Assembly (NCBI RefSeq): GCF_014203735.1 | Contig: NZ_JACHJQ010000008.1 | Coordinates: forward strand, 267,693-331,692 | Length of the DNA stretch: 64,000 nucleotides | Direction of reading: 5' to 3' | DNA from: Actinophytocola algeriensis | GTDB lineage: Bacteria; Actinomycetota; Actinomycetes; Mycobacteriales; Pseudonocardiaceae | Part shown: one piece after another, positions 34,650 through 43,641 of the stretch | Layout: each line of letters starts with the position of its first letter | Position numbering within the stretch: position 1 is the stretch's first letter | Notes under the pieces: model-generated | What the model was told of the DNA's origin: nothing | What the model saw: the letters and a program-made list of their open reading frames with translations, nothing else | The model's database searches: none | Made by a program: the position numbers and the translations under genes

Positions 34650-35591
34650 ATGTGCAAACGCGGGGTTTCGCGCACCCTCATGGCCATCACCGTCGCCGTA
34701 CCGCTGCTCGTCGCCGGAGTCGCCGACGGGCAGGCCGAGAGCGGACAGCGGTCATCCGGCGGCCTGCTGCACTACAACCACGCCTACGGGGTGCTCGACC
34801 GCGACACCGCGCACGCCATCGAGCACTCCGACTACCTGCGGCGGTTCGCCAACTTCGAGCTGCGGACCACGACCGGCGCCGACGGCGCGACGTGGACCGG
34901 CCGCTACCTGCTCGGCCGCGAGACCTACCTCGAACTGTTCGCGGAAGGCGATCTCCCCGGCCAGGACGGCAGAGCCGGCGCGGGTGGCATGGGCCTGTCC
35001 ACCGAGTGCGCCGACGACCTGCCCGAGGTCACCGCCGAGCTGCGCGACGAGGGCGTGGCGGACCCGATCGAGTTCAGCCAGACCCGCGACTTCGGCGACG
35101 GCGACCCGGTGCCGTGGTTCGACTCCCTGTTGACCACGCAGCGGTACGACGCGTTCGGGGTCTGGGCCATGGAGTACCGGCCGGAGTACTTCGCCGACCC
35201 GCGCAGCAGGACCGAACCCCCGGACCACCCCGGCGACGTGGGCCGCGAGCGCTACCTGTCCGACGACTACCGCGGCCACGTGATGCGCGACGTGACCGGC
35301 ATCCGCATCGCGGTCACCGCCGGGGACCTGGCGAACACGGTGCCGCTGCTGCGGGCGGGCGACTTCGCGGTCCGGCACCGCCCGGACGGCGGCGTGACCG
35401 CCCGCGGCAGCGGCACGACGATCCGCTTCGACGTCGTCCCCCTGCACCAGACCGGGCTGCGGGAGGTCGAGATGTCGCTCAACCACCCGGTCTGGGAGCG
35501 GCACGAGGAACGCATCGGCCGCTCGACGCTCGTCGTCGGCCCGTTCGCCCGCGCCGTGTGGACCTTCGCGGGCCCGCACGACACGCCGTAG
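34650..35591 (+). CDS. Exported DUF5829-like protein
   Basis: A 313-residue protein with a signal peptide (MCKRGVSRTLMAITVAVPLL, cut near GQAESG). The mature part begins LLHYNHAYGVLDRDTAHAIE and continues with TTGADGATWTGRYLLGRETY and DPVPWFDSLLTTQRYDAFGVW. The pattern of paired short beta-alpha-beta units with conserved His and Glu resembles glyoxalase-like DUF5829 proteins. Function is unknown. -10 TACGAT (34638-34643) sits 6 bases before the ATG and there is no RBS, so it is probably leaderless. Divergent from the SGNH gene. Confidence 0.75.
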   Translation: MCKRGVSRTLMAITVAVPLLVAGVADGQAESGQRSSGGLLHYNHAYGVLDRDTAHAIEHSDYLRRFANFELRTTTGADGATWTGRYLLGRETYLELFAEGDLPGQDGRAGAGGMGLSTECADDLPEVTAELRDEGVADPIEFSQTRDFGDGDPVPWFDSLLTTQRYDAFGVWAMEYRPEYFADPRSRTEPPDHPGDVGRERYLSDDYRGHVMRDVTGIRIAVTAGDLANTVPLLRAGDFAVRHRPDGGVTARGSGTTIRFDVVPLHQTGLREVEMSLNHPVWERHEERIGRSTLVVGPFARAVWTFAGPHDTP

Positions 35592-35630
35592 CCCGGAGCC
35601 GGACCGGCGGGTGGCCGGTACGTTGCTCAC

Positions 35631-36938
35631 GTGGTGACACCGGCGCTCGACAGTGGTCAGCGAGTCCACGACGAGGCGTACACCAAGGCGGTGCGGGACG
35701 TCGCGGACAGCGTCGCGGGGCGCGTGTTCGTCGCGGGTGAGTCGTGGCCGACGCTGTGGGTGCGGGACGCGGCGTACGCGATCGACCTGGGCGCCGGGTT
35801 GCTGCACCCCGGCGTAGCGGGTACGTCGATGCGTCGTGTCGCCGACGGCGGCCGGTGGGAGCAGGACCGCGCCGCGCACTTCGGCCGGTGGCCGAACCTC
35901 ACCGACGCCATCGTCGGCGCGGTCGGCGCGTGGGCCTGCTATGAGGCGACGGGCGACCTGGACTTCCTGTCGAGGAGCCACGAGGTGACCCGCGCCAGCC
36001 TGGCCAGGGCGGAACAGGAAGCGTTCGACGGTGGGCTGTTCCGGGGCTGCGCCAGTTTCATGGAGTCCAACAGCGGCTATCCCCCGCGGTTCGCGTTCCG
36101 CGGCCGCGCGGTCGGCGCGACGAAAGCCTTGAGCACCAACGTGCTCCACTACCGCGGCTACACGATCGCGGCCCGCTCCGCGACGCTGCTCGGGCAGGAC
36201 CCGGCGCCGTTCGAGACCAGGGCGGCCGCGCTGAAGCAGGCGATCAACGAGCGGCTGTGGGTGCCGTCGCGGGGCCGCTACGCGTACTACGAGGACGCCG
36301 ACGGCCGCGTCTCGGACCGGTGGGAGGGGCTCGGCACCGCGCTGGCGGTGCTGTGGGGCGTCGCGGACGACGCGCAGGCCGTCTTCCGCGCGGTCACCCC
36401 GACCCCGCACGGCCTGCCGTGCCTGTGGCCGCGGTATCCCCTGTGGTCACGGTGGCTGGTCAAGGACGAGTACAACTACCACAACGGGACCGTGTGGCCG
36501 TTCGTCCAGGGCTACTGGGGCTGGGCCGCAGCCACCCACGGCGCGACCGACGTGTTCGCGGCGGAGCTGGCGGCACTCGCCGACCTGGCGGCCCGCGCCC
36601 CGACGTTCCACGAGTTCTACCGGCCAGCCACGGGCAGCCCCGGCGGCTCGGCCCGGCAGTTGTGGAGCGCGGCGGGGTACCTGGCGCTGGTCCACCGCGG
36701 CCTGCTCGGTCTCCGCGTCGACGATGACGGGCTCCGGTTCGCCCCGGTGGTTCCCGAAGGGTTCACACGGGTGCGGCTGTCGAACCTGCCGTACCGCGAC
36801 ATGACGCTGGACATCACGGTGACGGGGACCGGCAACACCGTCACGTCCTGCGCGGTGGACGGCGTCGAACAGTCCACGATCCCCACCACACTGACAGGCC
36901 ACCACCGCGTCGACCTCACCGTGGCGGACGGGCCCTGA
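35631..36938 (+). CDS. Glucosidase/trehalase-like (alpha/alpha)6 glycoside hydrolase
   Basis: A 435-residue cytoplasmic protein, no signal peptide. Motifs SWPTLWVRDAAYAIDLGAG, FRGCASFMESNSGYP, KALSTNVLHYRGY, DRWEGLGTALAVLWGV and DEYNYHNGTVWPFVQGYW are typical of six-hairpin glycosidases (MGH1-like, GH63/GH15/GH37 clan). The Arg-Asp pair in WVRD and the YHNGTVWP loop are hallmark active-site segments. The substrate is unknown; an alpha-linked glucoside or a rhamnoside is possible. -10 TACGTT lies 6 bases before the GTG (leaderless). The stop codon abuts that of the convergent peroxidase gene. Confidence 0.8.
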   Translation: MVTPALDSGQRVHDEAYTKAVRDVADSVAGRVFVAGESWPTLWVRDAAYAIDLGAGLLHPGVAGTSMRRVADGGRWEQDRAAHFGRWPNLTDAIVGAVGAWACYEATGDLDFLSRSHEVTRASLARAEQEAFDGGLFRGCASFMESNSGYPPRFAFRGRAVGATKALSTNVLHYRGYTIAARSATLLGQDPAPFETRAAALKQAINERLWVPSRGRYAYYEDADGRVSDRWEGLGTALAVLWGVADDAQAVFRAVTPTPHGLPCLWPRYPLWSRWLVKDEYNYHNGTVWPFVQGYWGWAAATHGATDVFAAELAALADLAARAPTFHEFYRPATGSPGGSARQLWSAAGYLALVHRGLLGLRVDDDGLRFAPVVPEGFTRVRLSNLPYRDMTLDITVTGTGNTVTSCAVDGVEQSTIPTTLTGHHRVDLTVADGP

Positions 36939-37427
36939 CTAGGACTCGCTGAGCGCCTTCTCGACGGCGGTGACCAGCGCGGGATCCTCCGGCGTCACCG
37001 CCGGTCGGAAGCGGGTGACCCTGCCGGCGGCGTCGACCAGGAACTTCTCGAAGTTCCACTGGATGTCGCCCGCCGCGCCGTCACTGTCCTGGGTGGTGAC
37101 CAGCTCCGTGTACAGCGGGTGCCGCGCGTCGCCGTTGACGTCGGCCTTCGCCATCATCGGGAAGGTGACGCTGTAGGTGGTGGAGCAGAAGGTCTGGATC
37201 TCCTCGGCCGTGCCGGGCTCCTGCCCGCCGAACTGGTTGCACGGGACGCCGACCACCGAGAAGCCGCGGTCGGCGTAGCGCTCGTGGAGCGCCTCGAGAC
37301 CCCGGTACTGCGGCGTGAGCCCGCACTTCGAGGCGACGTTGACGATCAGGAACACGCGACCGGGCAGACCGGCGAGGGTGGCCGGCTCACCGGCGAGGGT
37401 CTGCAGCGGGATGTCATGGAGAGGCAC
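36939..37427 (-). CDS. Glutathione peroxidase family thiol peroxidase
   Basis: A 162-residue Cys-type GPx. Peroxidatic Cys35 in NVASKCGLTPQY, the second motif VVGVPCNQFGGQEPG with Cys63 and Gln69, and QWNFEKFLVD with the catalytic Trp and Asn. Bacterial members mostly use thioredoxin or mycoredoxin rather than glutathione. -10 TAGGGT sits 6 bases upstream of the GTG, so it is probably leaderless. Abuts the glycosidase gene tail to tail. Confidence 0.95.
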   Translation of the reverse strand: MPLHDIPLQTLAGEPATLAGLPGRVFLIVNVASKCGLTPQYRGLEALHERYADRGFSVVGVPCNQFGGQEPGTAEEIQTFCSTTYSVTFPMMAKADVNGDARHPLYTELVTTQDSDGAAGDIQWNFEKFLVDAAGRVTRFRPAVTPEDPALVTAVEKALSES

Positions 37428-37536
37428 ACCCCGACCCTATCCGTTTGTACGGATCGCACAAAAACCGGTGCGCCCCGCGGCATCCGGCCGAATTTCATTG
37501 CCTGGACTTCCCGCAGATATCTAGCATCACCGGTTT

Positions 37537-38295
37537 GTGAGACGCATGACGATTTCGGTCGTGATTTCGATCATTGTTTCCCTGTCCCTGGTCATACCGG
37601 CGGCCGCGCTCGAAAGACCGGCCGATGCCTGGTACGGACTCGAAGAACAAGGCGGGCCGTGGCACCCGGGCATGTACGTCATCGGCGACAGCATTTCCAA
37701 CGGCGTCCCCTACGTCGCGACGGGCACCGCGGACGGGGCGCACGTGTGGGTGCGCTGGCAGGCCGGGTGGTCCACCTACCCGCACCGCAGGACCCTGTGG
37801 GGCGCGAGCAACCTCGACTCCTTCACCGACGCCGCACGGAGCCCGGCGTCGGTGGTGTTCGTGCAACTCGGCACCAACGACACCGGCTGCATGCGGGCGG
37901 GCAACGCGCTCTGCGGCGGCGACCACCCCGTCGACGAGGCCGCGCGGCAGAACGAGAAACTGCGGATGGTCATGGAAACCACGGCGGCCGCACGGCAATT
38001 GATCGACGCCGGGAAGTGCGTCATCTGGGCGGGCACCAGAGAAATCGACCGCGCCGGTTCCGCACAGGTCGACGCGGCCGACTTCAACGCCTGGCTCAGA
38101 AATATGCAAGGTCAGTTTCCCGGGCGTTTCCACTACGCGGACTACCACGCGTACTCCTTCGACAACGCCGCTCTCCGCCACAGCCTCGACGAGGCCCCCG
38201 GCGCCGACCGGGTCCACCCCGTGACCGCGGCGGGCAGGCAGGCGATCGCGAACCTCGCCGTCTACCTGGCCCGCGCCCTGTGCCACATGCCATGA
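37537..38295 (+). CDS. Secreted SGNH/GDSL hydrolase
   Basis: A 252-residue exported hydrolase. Signal peptide (1-25, ending AAALERP), block I YVIGDSISNG with Ser52, block III VQLGTNDTG, and a C-terminal ADRVHPVTAAG with the Asp-x-x-His dyad. Four Cys may form disulfides. Probably an esterase or lipase acting outside the cell; the substrate is unknown. TAGCAT (37522-37527) lies 9 bases before the GTG, consistent with a nearly leaderless mRNA. A second secreted protein follows after 15 bp. Confidence 0.88.
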   Translation: MRRMTISVVISIIVSLSLVIPAAALERPADAWYGLEEQGGPWHPGMYVIGDSISNGVPYVATGTADGAHVWVRWQAGWSTYPHRRTLWGASNLDSFTDAARSPASVVFVQLGTNDTGCMRAGNALCGGDHPVDEAARQNEKLRMVMETTAAARQLIDAGKCVIWAGTREIDRAGSAQVDAADFNAWLRNMQGQFPGRFHYADYHAYSFDNAALRHSLDEAPGADRVHPVTAAGRQAIANLAVYLARALCHMP

Positions 38296-38310
38296 CAACC
38301 GGAGGACACC

Positions 38311-38766
38311 ATGATCCGAAGACTCCTGGCCGTGCTCGTCCTCGCTGGCTCGCTGGTCGTCGCCGTGCCGGGGAGCGCGTCAGCGGCCGGCCAGTGCCCG
38401 AACCCGTTCTGGGGCATCTTCTGCCCGACGCCGTACCTGTCGACCGGCTACGGCGCGGTCGCGCAGGCCACCCAGCTCTCCGCCGCGGGCGCCGACGCGC
38501 GGTTCGGCATGTACAGCCCGATCACCGGCGCGTTCTCGCCTTCGACGGACTGGCTGGACCTCGTCAAGAACAAGTGGGTCGAGCTCGACGCGGTCAAGTC
38601 GACCGACAACGTCGTCGCGCCGATCAAGGGGTACGCCACGGTCGCCACCCCACTGGGTGAGGCCTCGTGGGTGACCCAGTATTTCTTCGGTTACGGCCGG
38701 TGGGGCATCTACAACCTCAACACCAAGCTCTTCTATCCCGAGAGTGACTGGTTCCCGGTCTCCTGA
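38311..38766 (+). CDS. Small secreted protein of unknown family
   Basis: A 151-residue protein with a clean signal peptide (MIRRLLAVLVLAGSLVVAVP, cut after SASA). The mature region of about 125 residues starts GQCPNPFWGIFCPTPYLSTG, with two Cys close together, and is rich in aromatic turns (YFFGYGRWGIYNLN, FYPESDWFPVS). The repeated YSPITGAFSPSTDW and YNLNTKLFYPESDW segments look like two beta-hairpins of one small domain. CCGGAGGA precedes the ATG, 15 bp after the SGNH stop, so it is in that operon. I do not recognise it. Confidence 0.8.
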   Translation: MIRRLLAVLVLAGSLVVAVPGSASAAGQCPNPFWGIFCPTPYLSTGYGAVAQATQLSAAGADARFGMYSPITGAFSPSTDWLDLVKNKWVELDAVKSTDNVVAPIKGYATVATPLGEASWVTQYFFGYGRWGIYNLNTKLFYPESDWFPVS

Positions 38767-38918
38767 CCGAGTGGGGGCGGTCACACCGGATCCGCCCACA
38801 CCGTCGCCCCCGGGGCGCTACCCTCCGTAGGTAGAGCTCCGGGGGTTGCTCATGCCCTCGCACGTCCGAACGCGGACGCTGGACCACCCCGTCCGCCGGG
38901 CGAACCGAGAAGAGTGGC

Positions 38919-39794
38919 ATGGCCGACCTGATCATCACCATCTCACTGTGCATCGCGGTCGCGATCGCCTATGCGACGGCGGCGCTCATCCAGGCCCGCT
39001 ACGCGCATCTCCCGGTCGTCCAGCTGCTGCGCATCCCCCAGTTCTGGCTGGCGCTCGCACTCAACGCGCTCGGCGCGGCACTGCACGTGACGTCCCTGGC
39101 CTTCGGTCCGCTGTCGCTGATCCAGCCGCTGGGCGTGCTCACGCTCGTCATCGCGGTCCCGTTGGCGGCGGTCACCGCCCAGCGGCGGGTGACCAGTCTC
39201 GAACTGAAGGGCATGACGAGCACGGTCATCGGCCTCGCGGGGCTGGCGCTGATCATCACGACGACGGGCACGACGCAGACCCTCGCCCCCACCGAGCTGA
39301 TCGGGCTGCTGGTCGCCACGGTGGCCGTCGTCGCCGTCCTGGGTTTCGCCGGGCACCGGCCGGGCGCGTCGACGCTGTGGGAGGCCACCGCGGGCGGCGC
39401 CGCCTACGCGGTGTGTTCGGCCCTGTGCCAGACCGTGGTGGTGACGACCGGTGAGGACGGCGCCGGGGTGCTGCTGCGGCCGATCACGATCGTGGCGGTC
39501 ATCGGCATCGCCGTGTTCGCGGTCGTCGCGACGCTGCTCACCCAGCGTTCCTACCGCAACGGGCTCGCCGCTCCCCTGGCCGTCACGAACCTGGTCAACC
39601 CGGCCACCGCGACCGTCATCGGCGTCGTCCTCCTCGGTGAGCACCTCGCCACCACGCCCGTCGAGGTCGTCATCGCCGTCGTGTGTGCCCTGCTCGCCGG
39701 CCTGGGCGTGTCCCAGCTGGCCCGTGCCCGCGACGTGGTGCCGGGCCCTACGGCACCCGCCCCGCGTGAGGACGTACCCGCGGGTCGCGCCTGA
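38919..39794 (+). CDS. DMT-superfamily transporter
   Basis: A 291-residue inner-membrane protein with nine or ten hydrophobic helices. Family features are an EamA-like repeat pattern: PLGVLTLVIAVPLAAV in the first half and NLVNPATATVIGVVLLGEHL in the second, the typical TM with a Glu after LLG. The tail is Pro/Ala-rich and cytoplasmic. The substrate is unknown; multidrug or amino-acid export is common in the family. GAAGAG precedes the ATG. The 152 bases upstream hold a GGGGGCG/CGCCCCC hairpin (38773-38779, 38805-38811), probably the terminator of the preceding operon. Confidence 0.88.
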   Translation: MADLIITISLCIAVAIAYATAALIQARYAHLPVVQLLRIPQFWLALALNALGAALHVTSLAFGPLSLIQPLGVLTLVIAVPLAAVTAQRRVTSLELKGMTSTVIGLAGLALIITTTGTTQTLAPTELIGLLVATVAVVAVLGFAGHRPGASTLWEATAGGAAYAVCSALCQTVVVTTGEDGAGVLLRPITIVAVIGIAVFAVVATLLTQRSYRNGLAAPLAVTNLVNPATATVIGVVLLGEHLATTPVEVVIAVVCALLAGLGVSQLARARDVVPGPTAPAPREDVPAGRA

Positions 39795-39845
39795 AGGGTC
39801 GGTTCCCCGCGCCGCCGCTGCCGGGGCTCGGCGCGTGACAGCCGC

Positions 39846-39868
39846 GGCCCGCCCGGCGAGGGCGGGCC
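39846..39868. terminator. Bidirectional terminator
   Basis: Perfect 9-bp stem GGCCCGCCC/GGGCGGGCC with a GGCGA loop, between the DMT transporter and the convergent alpha/beta hydrolase gene. Confidence 0.8.
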
Positions 39869-39879
39869 CAGCAGTCACG

Positions 39880-40719
39880 TCAGCTCAGGTTCTTCTGCAG
39901 CACGTCCCAGTCGGTGGCGCACAGACCGCAGTCCGGGCCGACGAACTGTGCCCTGCTGGTGGGGTCGCCCTTCAGCTGCCACTTCAGCCAGTGGCCGCCG
40001 ACGCGGCCGAACTCGCCGCCGTTCGGCTGGTCGAACGTGCCGAAGTGGCCGACGTCCAGGTTGCCCATGAACGCGGGCAGCCCGGCGGGGAGCCGGCCCC
40101 AGTCGTCCATCGCGTTCGGGTACGCGATGTCGCTCGGGCCGCCGATGAAGTACGCGATCGGGGCACGCAGGCGGGACAGCAGGTAGTTCTGGCTGTCCCG
40201 GAGCAGTCCGCTGTTCCACAGGACCGTGGTGGTGATCCGGGGGTCGTCCGCCACCTCGTAGGTCTCGATGCCGCCGCAGGACTGGCCCATGACCGCGACC
40301 TTGCTGGTGTCGATCCTGCCGCGGTACTTGCTGCCGATCCGTGAGTTCTCCGCGATCGCCCAGTCGATCGAGTCGATGAGCATGTCGGAGTCGGTCGATC
40401 CGGAGCCGCCCGGCCTGCCGTTCGCGATGACGAGGAACCCGTGCGAGGCCCACTCGGTGAGGATGTTCTGGAACCACGTGCCGTCCGCGCGGCAGGCCCC
40501 GTTGCCCCACGCGACGATCGGCAGCCGGACGTTCGTGGGCAACGTGTTCGGCCGGTAGATGGTGTGGTTCGCCAACCGCAGGGTCGTCTCGTACCCGGCG
40601 GAGTACGGCCCCGAACCGGCGAGGACGGACGGCGGGGCGTCCGCCGTCGCACTGACCGTGCCCGAGGTCAGCGTGCCGAGCAGGAGGAGGGCGACGGTGA
40701 TGGCACTGCGCATTCTCAT
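39880..40719 (-). CDS. Secreted alpha/beta hydrolase
   Basis: A 279-residue exported hydrolase. Signal peptide (MRMRSAITVALLLLGTLTSG, cut near ATADA), nucleophile elbow VAVMGQSCGG (Ser147), oxyanion segment VAWGNGACRADGTWF, and late Asp and His candidates (SDIAY and DVGHFG). Fold and motif arrangement resemble secreted cutinase-like, PET-hydrolase or chlorophyllase-like enzymes. The paired Cys at the C-terminus (DCGLCATDW) may be bridged. The ATG at 40719 is preceded by GGAG. Substrate unknown; it sits among other secreted esterases. Confidence 0.88.
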   Translation of the reverse strand: MRMRSAITVALLLLGTLTSGTVSATADAPPSVLAGSGPYSAGYETTLRLANHTIYRPNTLPTNVRLPIVAWGNGACRADGTWFQNILTEWASHGFLVIANGRPGGSGSTDSDMLIDSIDWAIAENSRIGSKYRGRIDTSKVAVMGQSCGGIETYEVADDPRITTTVLWNSGLLRDSQNYLLSRLRAPIAYFIGGPSDIAYPNAMDDWGRLPAGLPAFMGNLDVGHFGTFDQPNGGEFGRVGGHWLKWQLKGDPTSRAQFVGPDCGLCATDWDVLQKNLS

Positions 40720-40854
40720 GGGCTGCTCCACTGTCGGTGATGGGGTGCCGCCATTGTGTGGCCGGAATTCGTTGTGCATCCAGGGAAAACGGGCAAGACC
40801 GGTGAAACCGCCGATGCGGTGCGTGATGGGGCGCGGACGTACGACAATGGGTGG

Positions 40855-42348
40855 ATGCTGAGTCCTGGCGAGCAGGTCGGCGCTTATCGCGTGGTCGAGC
40901 AGGTCGGTGCGGCAGGGACCACCGCCGACGTGTACCGCGCCCGGAACCAGGCCGGTGACGACGTCGCGCTGAAGCTGCTCTGCGAACCGACGTCCCAGGC
41001 CCGGCGCGAGGCCGACGTCGTCACCGGCCTCGACTACCCGAGGATCGTGCGCACGTACGAGGTCCTCGAGTACGACGGCCACCTCTGCCTGGTGCAGGAG
41101 TGGGTCGACGGCCCGGCACTCGAGGCGCTGCTGGCGCACGGCCTGAGGCTCGGTTACCCGGAGACCCTGCGGATCGGGCGTGACCTGGCGGCCGCGCTGG
41201 CGTACGCGCACGCACTTGGTGTCCTGCACCGCGATGTCAAGCCCGCCAACGTGTTGCGCGCCCCGGACGGCCACTTCAAGCTGGTGGACTTCGGCGCGGC
41301 CGGCATGCTGGACTCCGCCACCGGCCGCACACGGGCGGGCCAGATCGCGGGCACCCCCCTGTACATGTCGCCCGAACAGGCCGTCGGCATCCCGCAGACC
41401 GCCGCCTCGGACGTCTACGGCCTCGCGCTGGTGTTGTTCCAGTGCCTCCACGGCACGGTGCCCGGCGCGAACTCGGCGGACTACCTCGAACTCCTCGGCG
41501 CCCGGACCAGCACGACGGTCGAGGTGCCGCCGTCGCCGCTGCAGCCCCTCCTCCAGCGGTGCCTGGCCACCGATCCGCTGCTACGACCCCAGTCCGCGGG
41601 GGAGGTGCTCACCGAGCTGGACCGGCTCGCGGGGCCGGACGCGCTCGACTACCAACCGCCGTACCACTTTCCGCAGCAGTACCCACCGTTCGACTGGGCA
41701 GGCCCGAACAGCTACCCACCACCGGCCGGGATGGGTCAGCACGGCGTCCCGCACCAACTCCCGCCGTACGAGACGCCGGGCTGGCAACCGCCGTACGGGG
41801 CGGGGCAACTCGGTGTCCCGCCGGCGAGCAGGCGCGGCATGAAGGTGGCGGCCGTCGCCGCGGCTGTCGTGGTCCTTGGACTCCTCGCCGCGCTGCTCGC
41901 GTTCCTGGACACCGGTGCCTGGCTGCGGGTCGGTGCCGGGGTGGTGGTCGTGCCGGTCGCGTTGCTGGTGGCGTGGCGGGTGCGGCGGCTCACGGGCCGC
42001 GCGCCCGACGCCGAGCGCCGGGCGGTCGGCATCCTCACCGGCGCGGAGTCGCGAACCGCGCTCACCGAGTCGATGGTGCTGGAGATCGACCAGGTCGTCG
42101 CCAGGCTCAAGGGGCTCGACGCGAGGCTTCTCGGCCTCACCATGGTGCTGCTCATCCGCGAGGCGGAGGAGGCGAAGAAGTCCGCCGACCGGGTGGCCGC
42201 GCTCGTGCAGATGGTGACGCTCATGGAGAAGCTGACCAGGCAGCTCTCCCCCTGGTACGTGCGGCACAAGGAGGCGATCGCCACCGGCATCGCCATCGTG
42301 GGTTCGCTCGCCGGCGTGGCGAGCGTCGTGAGCGGTTTCCTACGCTGA
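40855..42348 (+). CDS. Membrane-associated Ser/Thr protein kinase
   Basis: A 497-residue kinase. Catalytic domain (about 10-265) with a partly degenerate Gly loop (VGAAGTTADVY), Lys40 in VALKLL, HRDVKPANVL (Asp127), DFGAAG (145-147) and GTPLYMSPEQ. After a Pro/Tyr/Gln-rich linker (about 275-325) there are two hydrophobic helices (about 335-380), a helical region with many charged residues (AEEAKKSADRVAAL) and a final hydrophobic helix (IATGIAIVGSLAGVASVV). No PASTA or sensor domain is recognised. Start ATG 40855 (MLSPGEQVGAYRVV); GACAAT lies 6 bases upstream, so the mRNA may be leaderless. Its 3' end overlaps the acyltransferase gene by 9 bp. Confidence 0.9.
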   Translation: MLSPGEQVGAYRVVEQVGAAGTTADVYRARNQAGDDVALKLLCEPTSQARREADVVTGLDYPRIVRTYEVLEYDGHLCLVQEWVDGPALEALLAHGLRLGYPETLRIGRDLAAALAYAHALGVLHRDVKPANVLRAPDGHFKLVDFGAAGMLDSATGRTRAGQIAGTPLYMSPEQAVGIPQTAASDVYGLALVLFQCLHGTVPGANSADYLELLGARTSTTVEVPPSPLQPLLQRCLATDPLLRPQSAGEVLTELDRLAGPDALDYQPPYHFPQQYPPFDWAGPNSYPPPAGMGQHGVPHQLPPYETPGWQPPYGAGQLGVPPASRRGMKVAAVAAAVVVLGLLAALLAFLDTGAWLRVGAGVVVVPVALLVAWRVRRLTGRAPDAERRAVGILTGAESRTALTESMVLEIDQVVARLKGLDARLLGLTMVLLIREAEEAKKSADRVAALVQMVTLMEKLTRQLSPWYVRHKEAIATGIAIVGSLAGVASVVSGFLR

Positions 42349-43611
42349 CGTCTCCACCGCCCGGGGGACGTGCACGCGGTGCAGTTCGTGCAGGGCGTCG
42401 GTCCAGTGGGTGGTCAGGTCCACCGGGGAGGGGGCGCCTTCCGGAGCCAGGACCGTCAGAGTGGCGCGGTCGCCGTAGGTGGCGAAGAACGCGAAGCACG
42501 CGTGCGCGGGCGGCAGCCACGGCAACGCGGTGACGCCCGTGACCTGCTGTCCCAGCAACGAAAGCGGTGCCGTGACGCGGATGCTCGACAGCGTCATCGC
42601 GACGCGGGTGTGGTCGGTGACGCGCAGCATGGCCCAGCCCGCCGCCTTGCCCGCGCCTCGGGTGATGGTGCTCCACACCCGGCGGTACCGGGCCGTGCGG
42701 CGACGGGCCGCCGCGACGCGCACGACGCGCAGGCGTTCGTCCGGGGTCGCGGTGCCGCACGGGAGGTCCGCGCGCATGAAGCCCAGGCGGTTCACCTCGG
42801 CCGGGTCGCCCGGGTCGCGGGCGTCCACCGGGATGTTGACCGGCCTGCGGGACGTCTCCGGCCTCGGCTGCCACCGGTCCAGGGCCGCCGACATGGCCGA
42901 CAGGTGGACCTGGTTCACCGTCGCGCCGGTGCGGTTCGCGATGTCGGTGAGCAGCGCGAGGTCGGTCTCCGCCGTGGCCACCTCGCGGCCGGGGCCGTAC
43001 TGGCGCAGCCGCACGGGGGCAGCACGCTTGCCGCGCCACAGGTCCAGCGCGATCGGCAGCAGCGCGGGCCAGCCGCGGGGCCGGTGCTTCCCCGCGGTGG
43101 CGGGGAGGTCGTCGTCACCCAGCAGGGTGCGGACCGTGCGCAGAGCGGCGGCCGCGTCCTGGCGGGCGTGGTGCACGAGGTAGTAGAGCCGCCAGCCGTC
43201 GTCGTCCGGGGTGAGCCACAGGCCCCACGGCGGGCGGGCCGGGTCCTGCGTGCCCAGGATCTCCCCCGCCGACAGCACGCCGGGGTGCGGCGGCAGCGTC
43301 CGGACGTGGTGGGCGATGTCGAAGTCCGGGTCGCGTTCCCACTGGACCGAAGCACGGGCGACCAGCCGTTCGGTCAGCCGCGGGAGGCGGGACAGGCGGG
43401 CCGCGACCCGCTCCCGCACTTCCTCGGCGGACGGGCACGGCCCGGAGAACCGGAACACCAGCCCGAACCAGATGTCGGCCGGGTCCGGCGCGAGCTGTCC
43501 GAGCCGCGCGAACGCCGTGCCGAGGAAGTCAGCGGGAACTGTCGACGAGTTGTCCATGCGCCATGCCTTCACCGAGTCCGAAAGATGGGCGAAGTATTCG
43601 GTGGCCGGCAT
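42340..43611 (-). CDS. WS/DGAT-like acyltransferase
   Basis: A 423-residue protein of the wax ester synthase / diacylglycerol acyltransferase family. The active-site motif is HHARQDA (His147, His148, Asp152) where the family has HHxxxDG, so the catalytic His and Asp are kept but the Gly is Ala. The C-terminal domain has NRLGFMRADLPCGTATPDER and the closing SLLGQQVTGVTALPW segment. It would use acyl-CoA to make storage lipid or wax, but the altered motif leaves activity uncertain. ATG 43557 (MDNSSTVPADFLG) is a good alternative start, closer to the family's N-terminus. Confidence 0.8.
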   Translation of the reverse strand: MPATEYFAHLSDSVKAWRMDNSSTVPADFLGTAFARLGQLAPDPADIWFGLVFRFSGPCPSAEEVRERVAARLSRLPRLTERLVARASVQWERDPDFDIAHHVRTLPPHPGVLSAGEILGTQDPARPPWGLWLTPDDDGWRLYYLVHHARQDAAAALRTVRTLLGDDDLPATAGKHRPRGWPALLPIALDLWRGKRAAPVRLRQYGPGREVATAETDLALLTDIANRTGATVNQVHLSAMSAALDRWQPRPETSRRPVNIPVDARDPGDPAEVNRLGFMRADLPCGTATPDERLRVVRVAAARRRTARYRRVWSTITRGAGKAAGWAMLRVTDHTRVAMTLSSIRVTAPLSLLGQQVTGVTALPWLPPAHACFAFFATYGDRATLTVLAPEGAPSPVDLTTHWTDALHELHRVHVPRAVETSA

Positions 43612-43641
43612 GACTTCGGCATGACTCCTGGTCGCCGCGCC

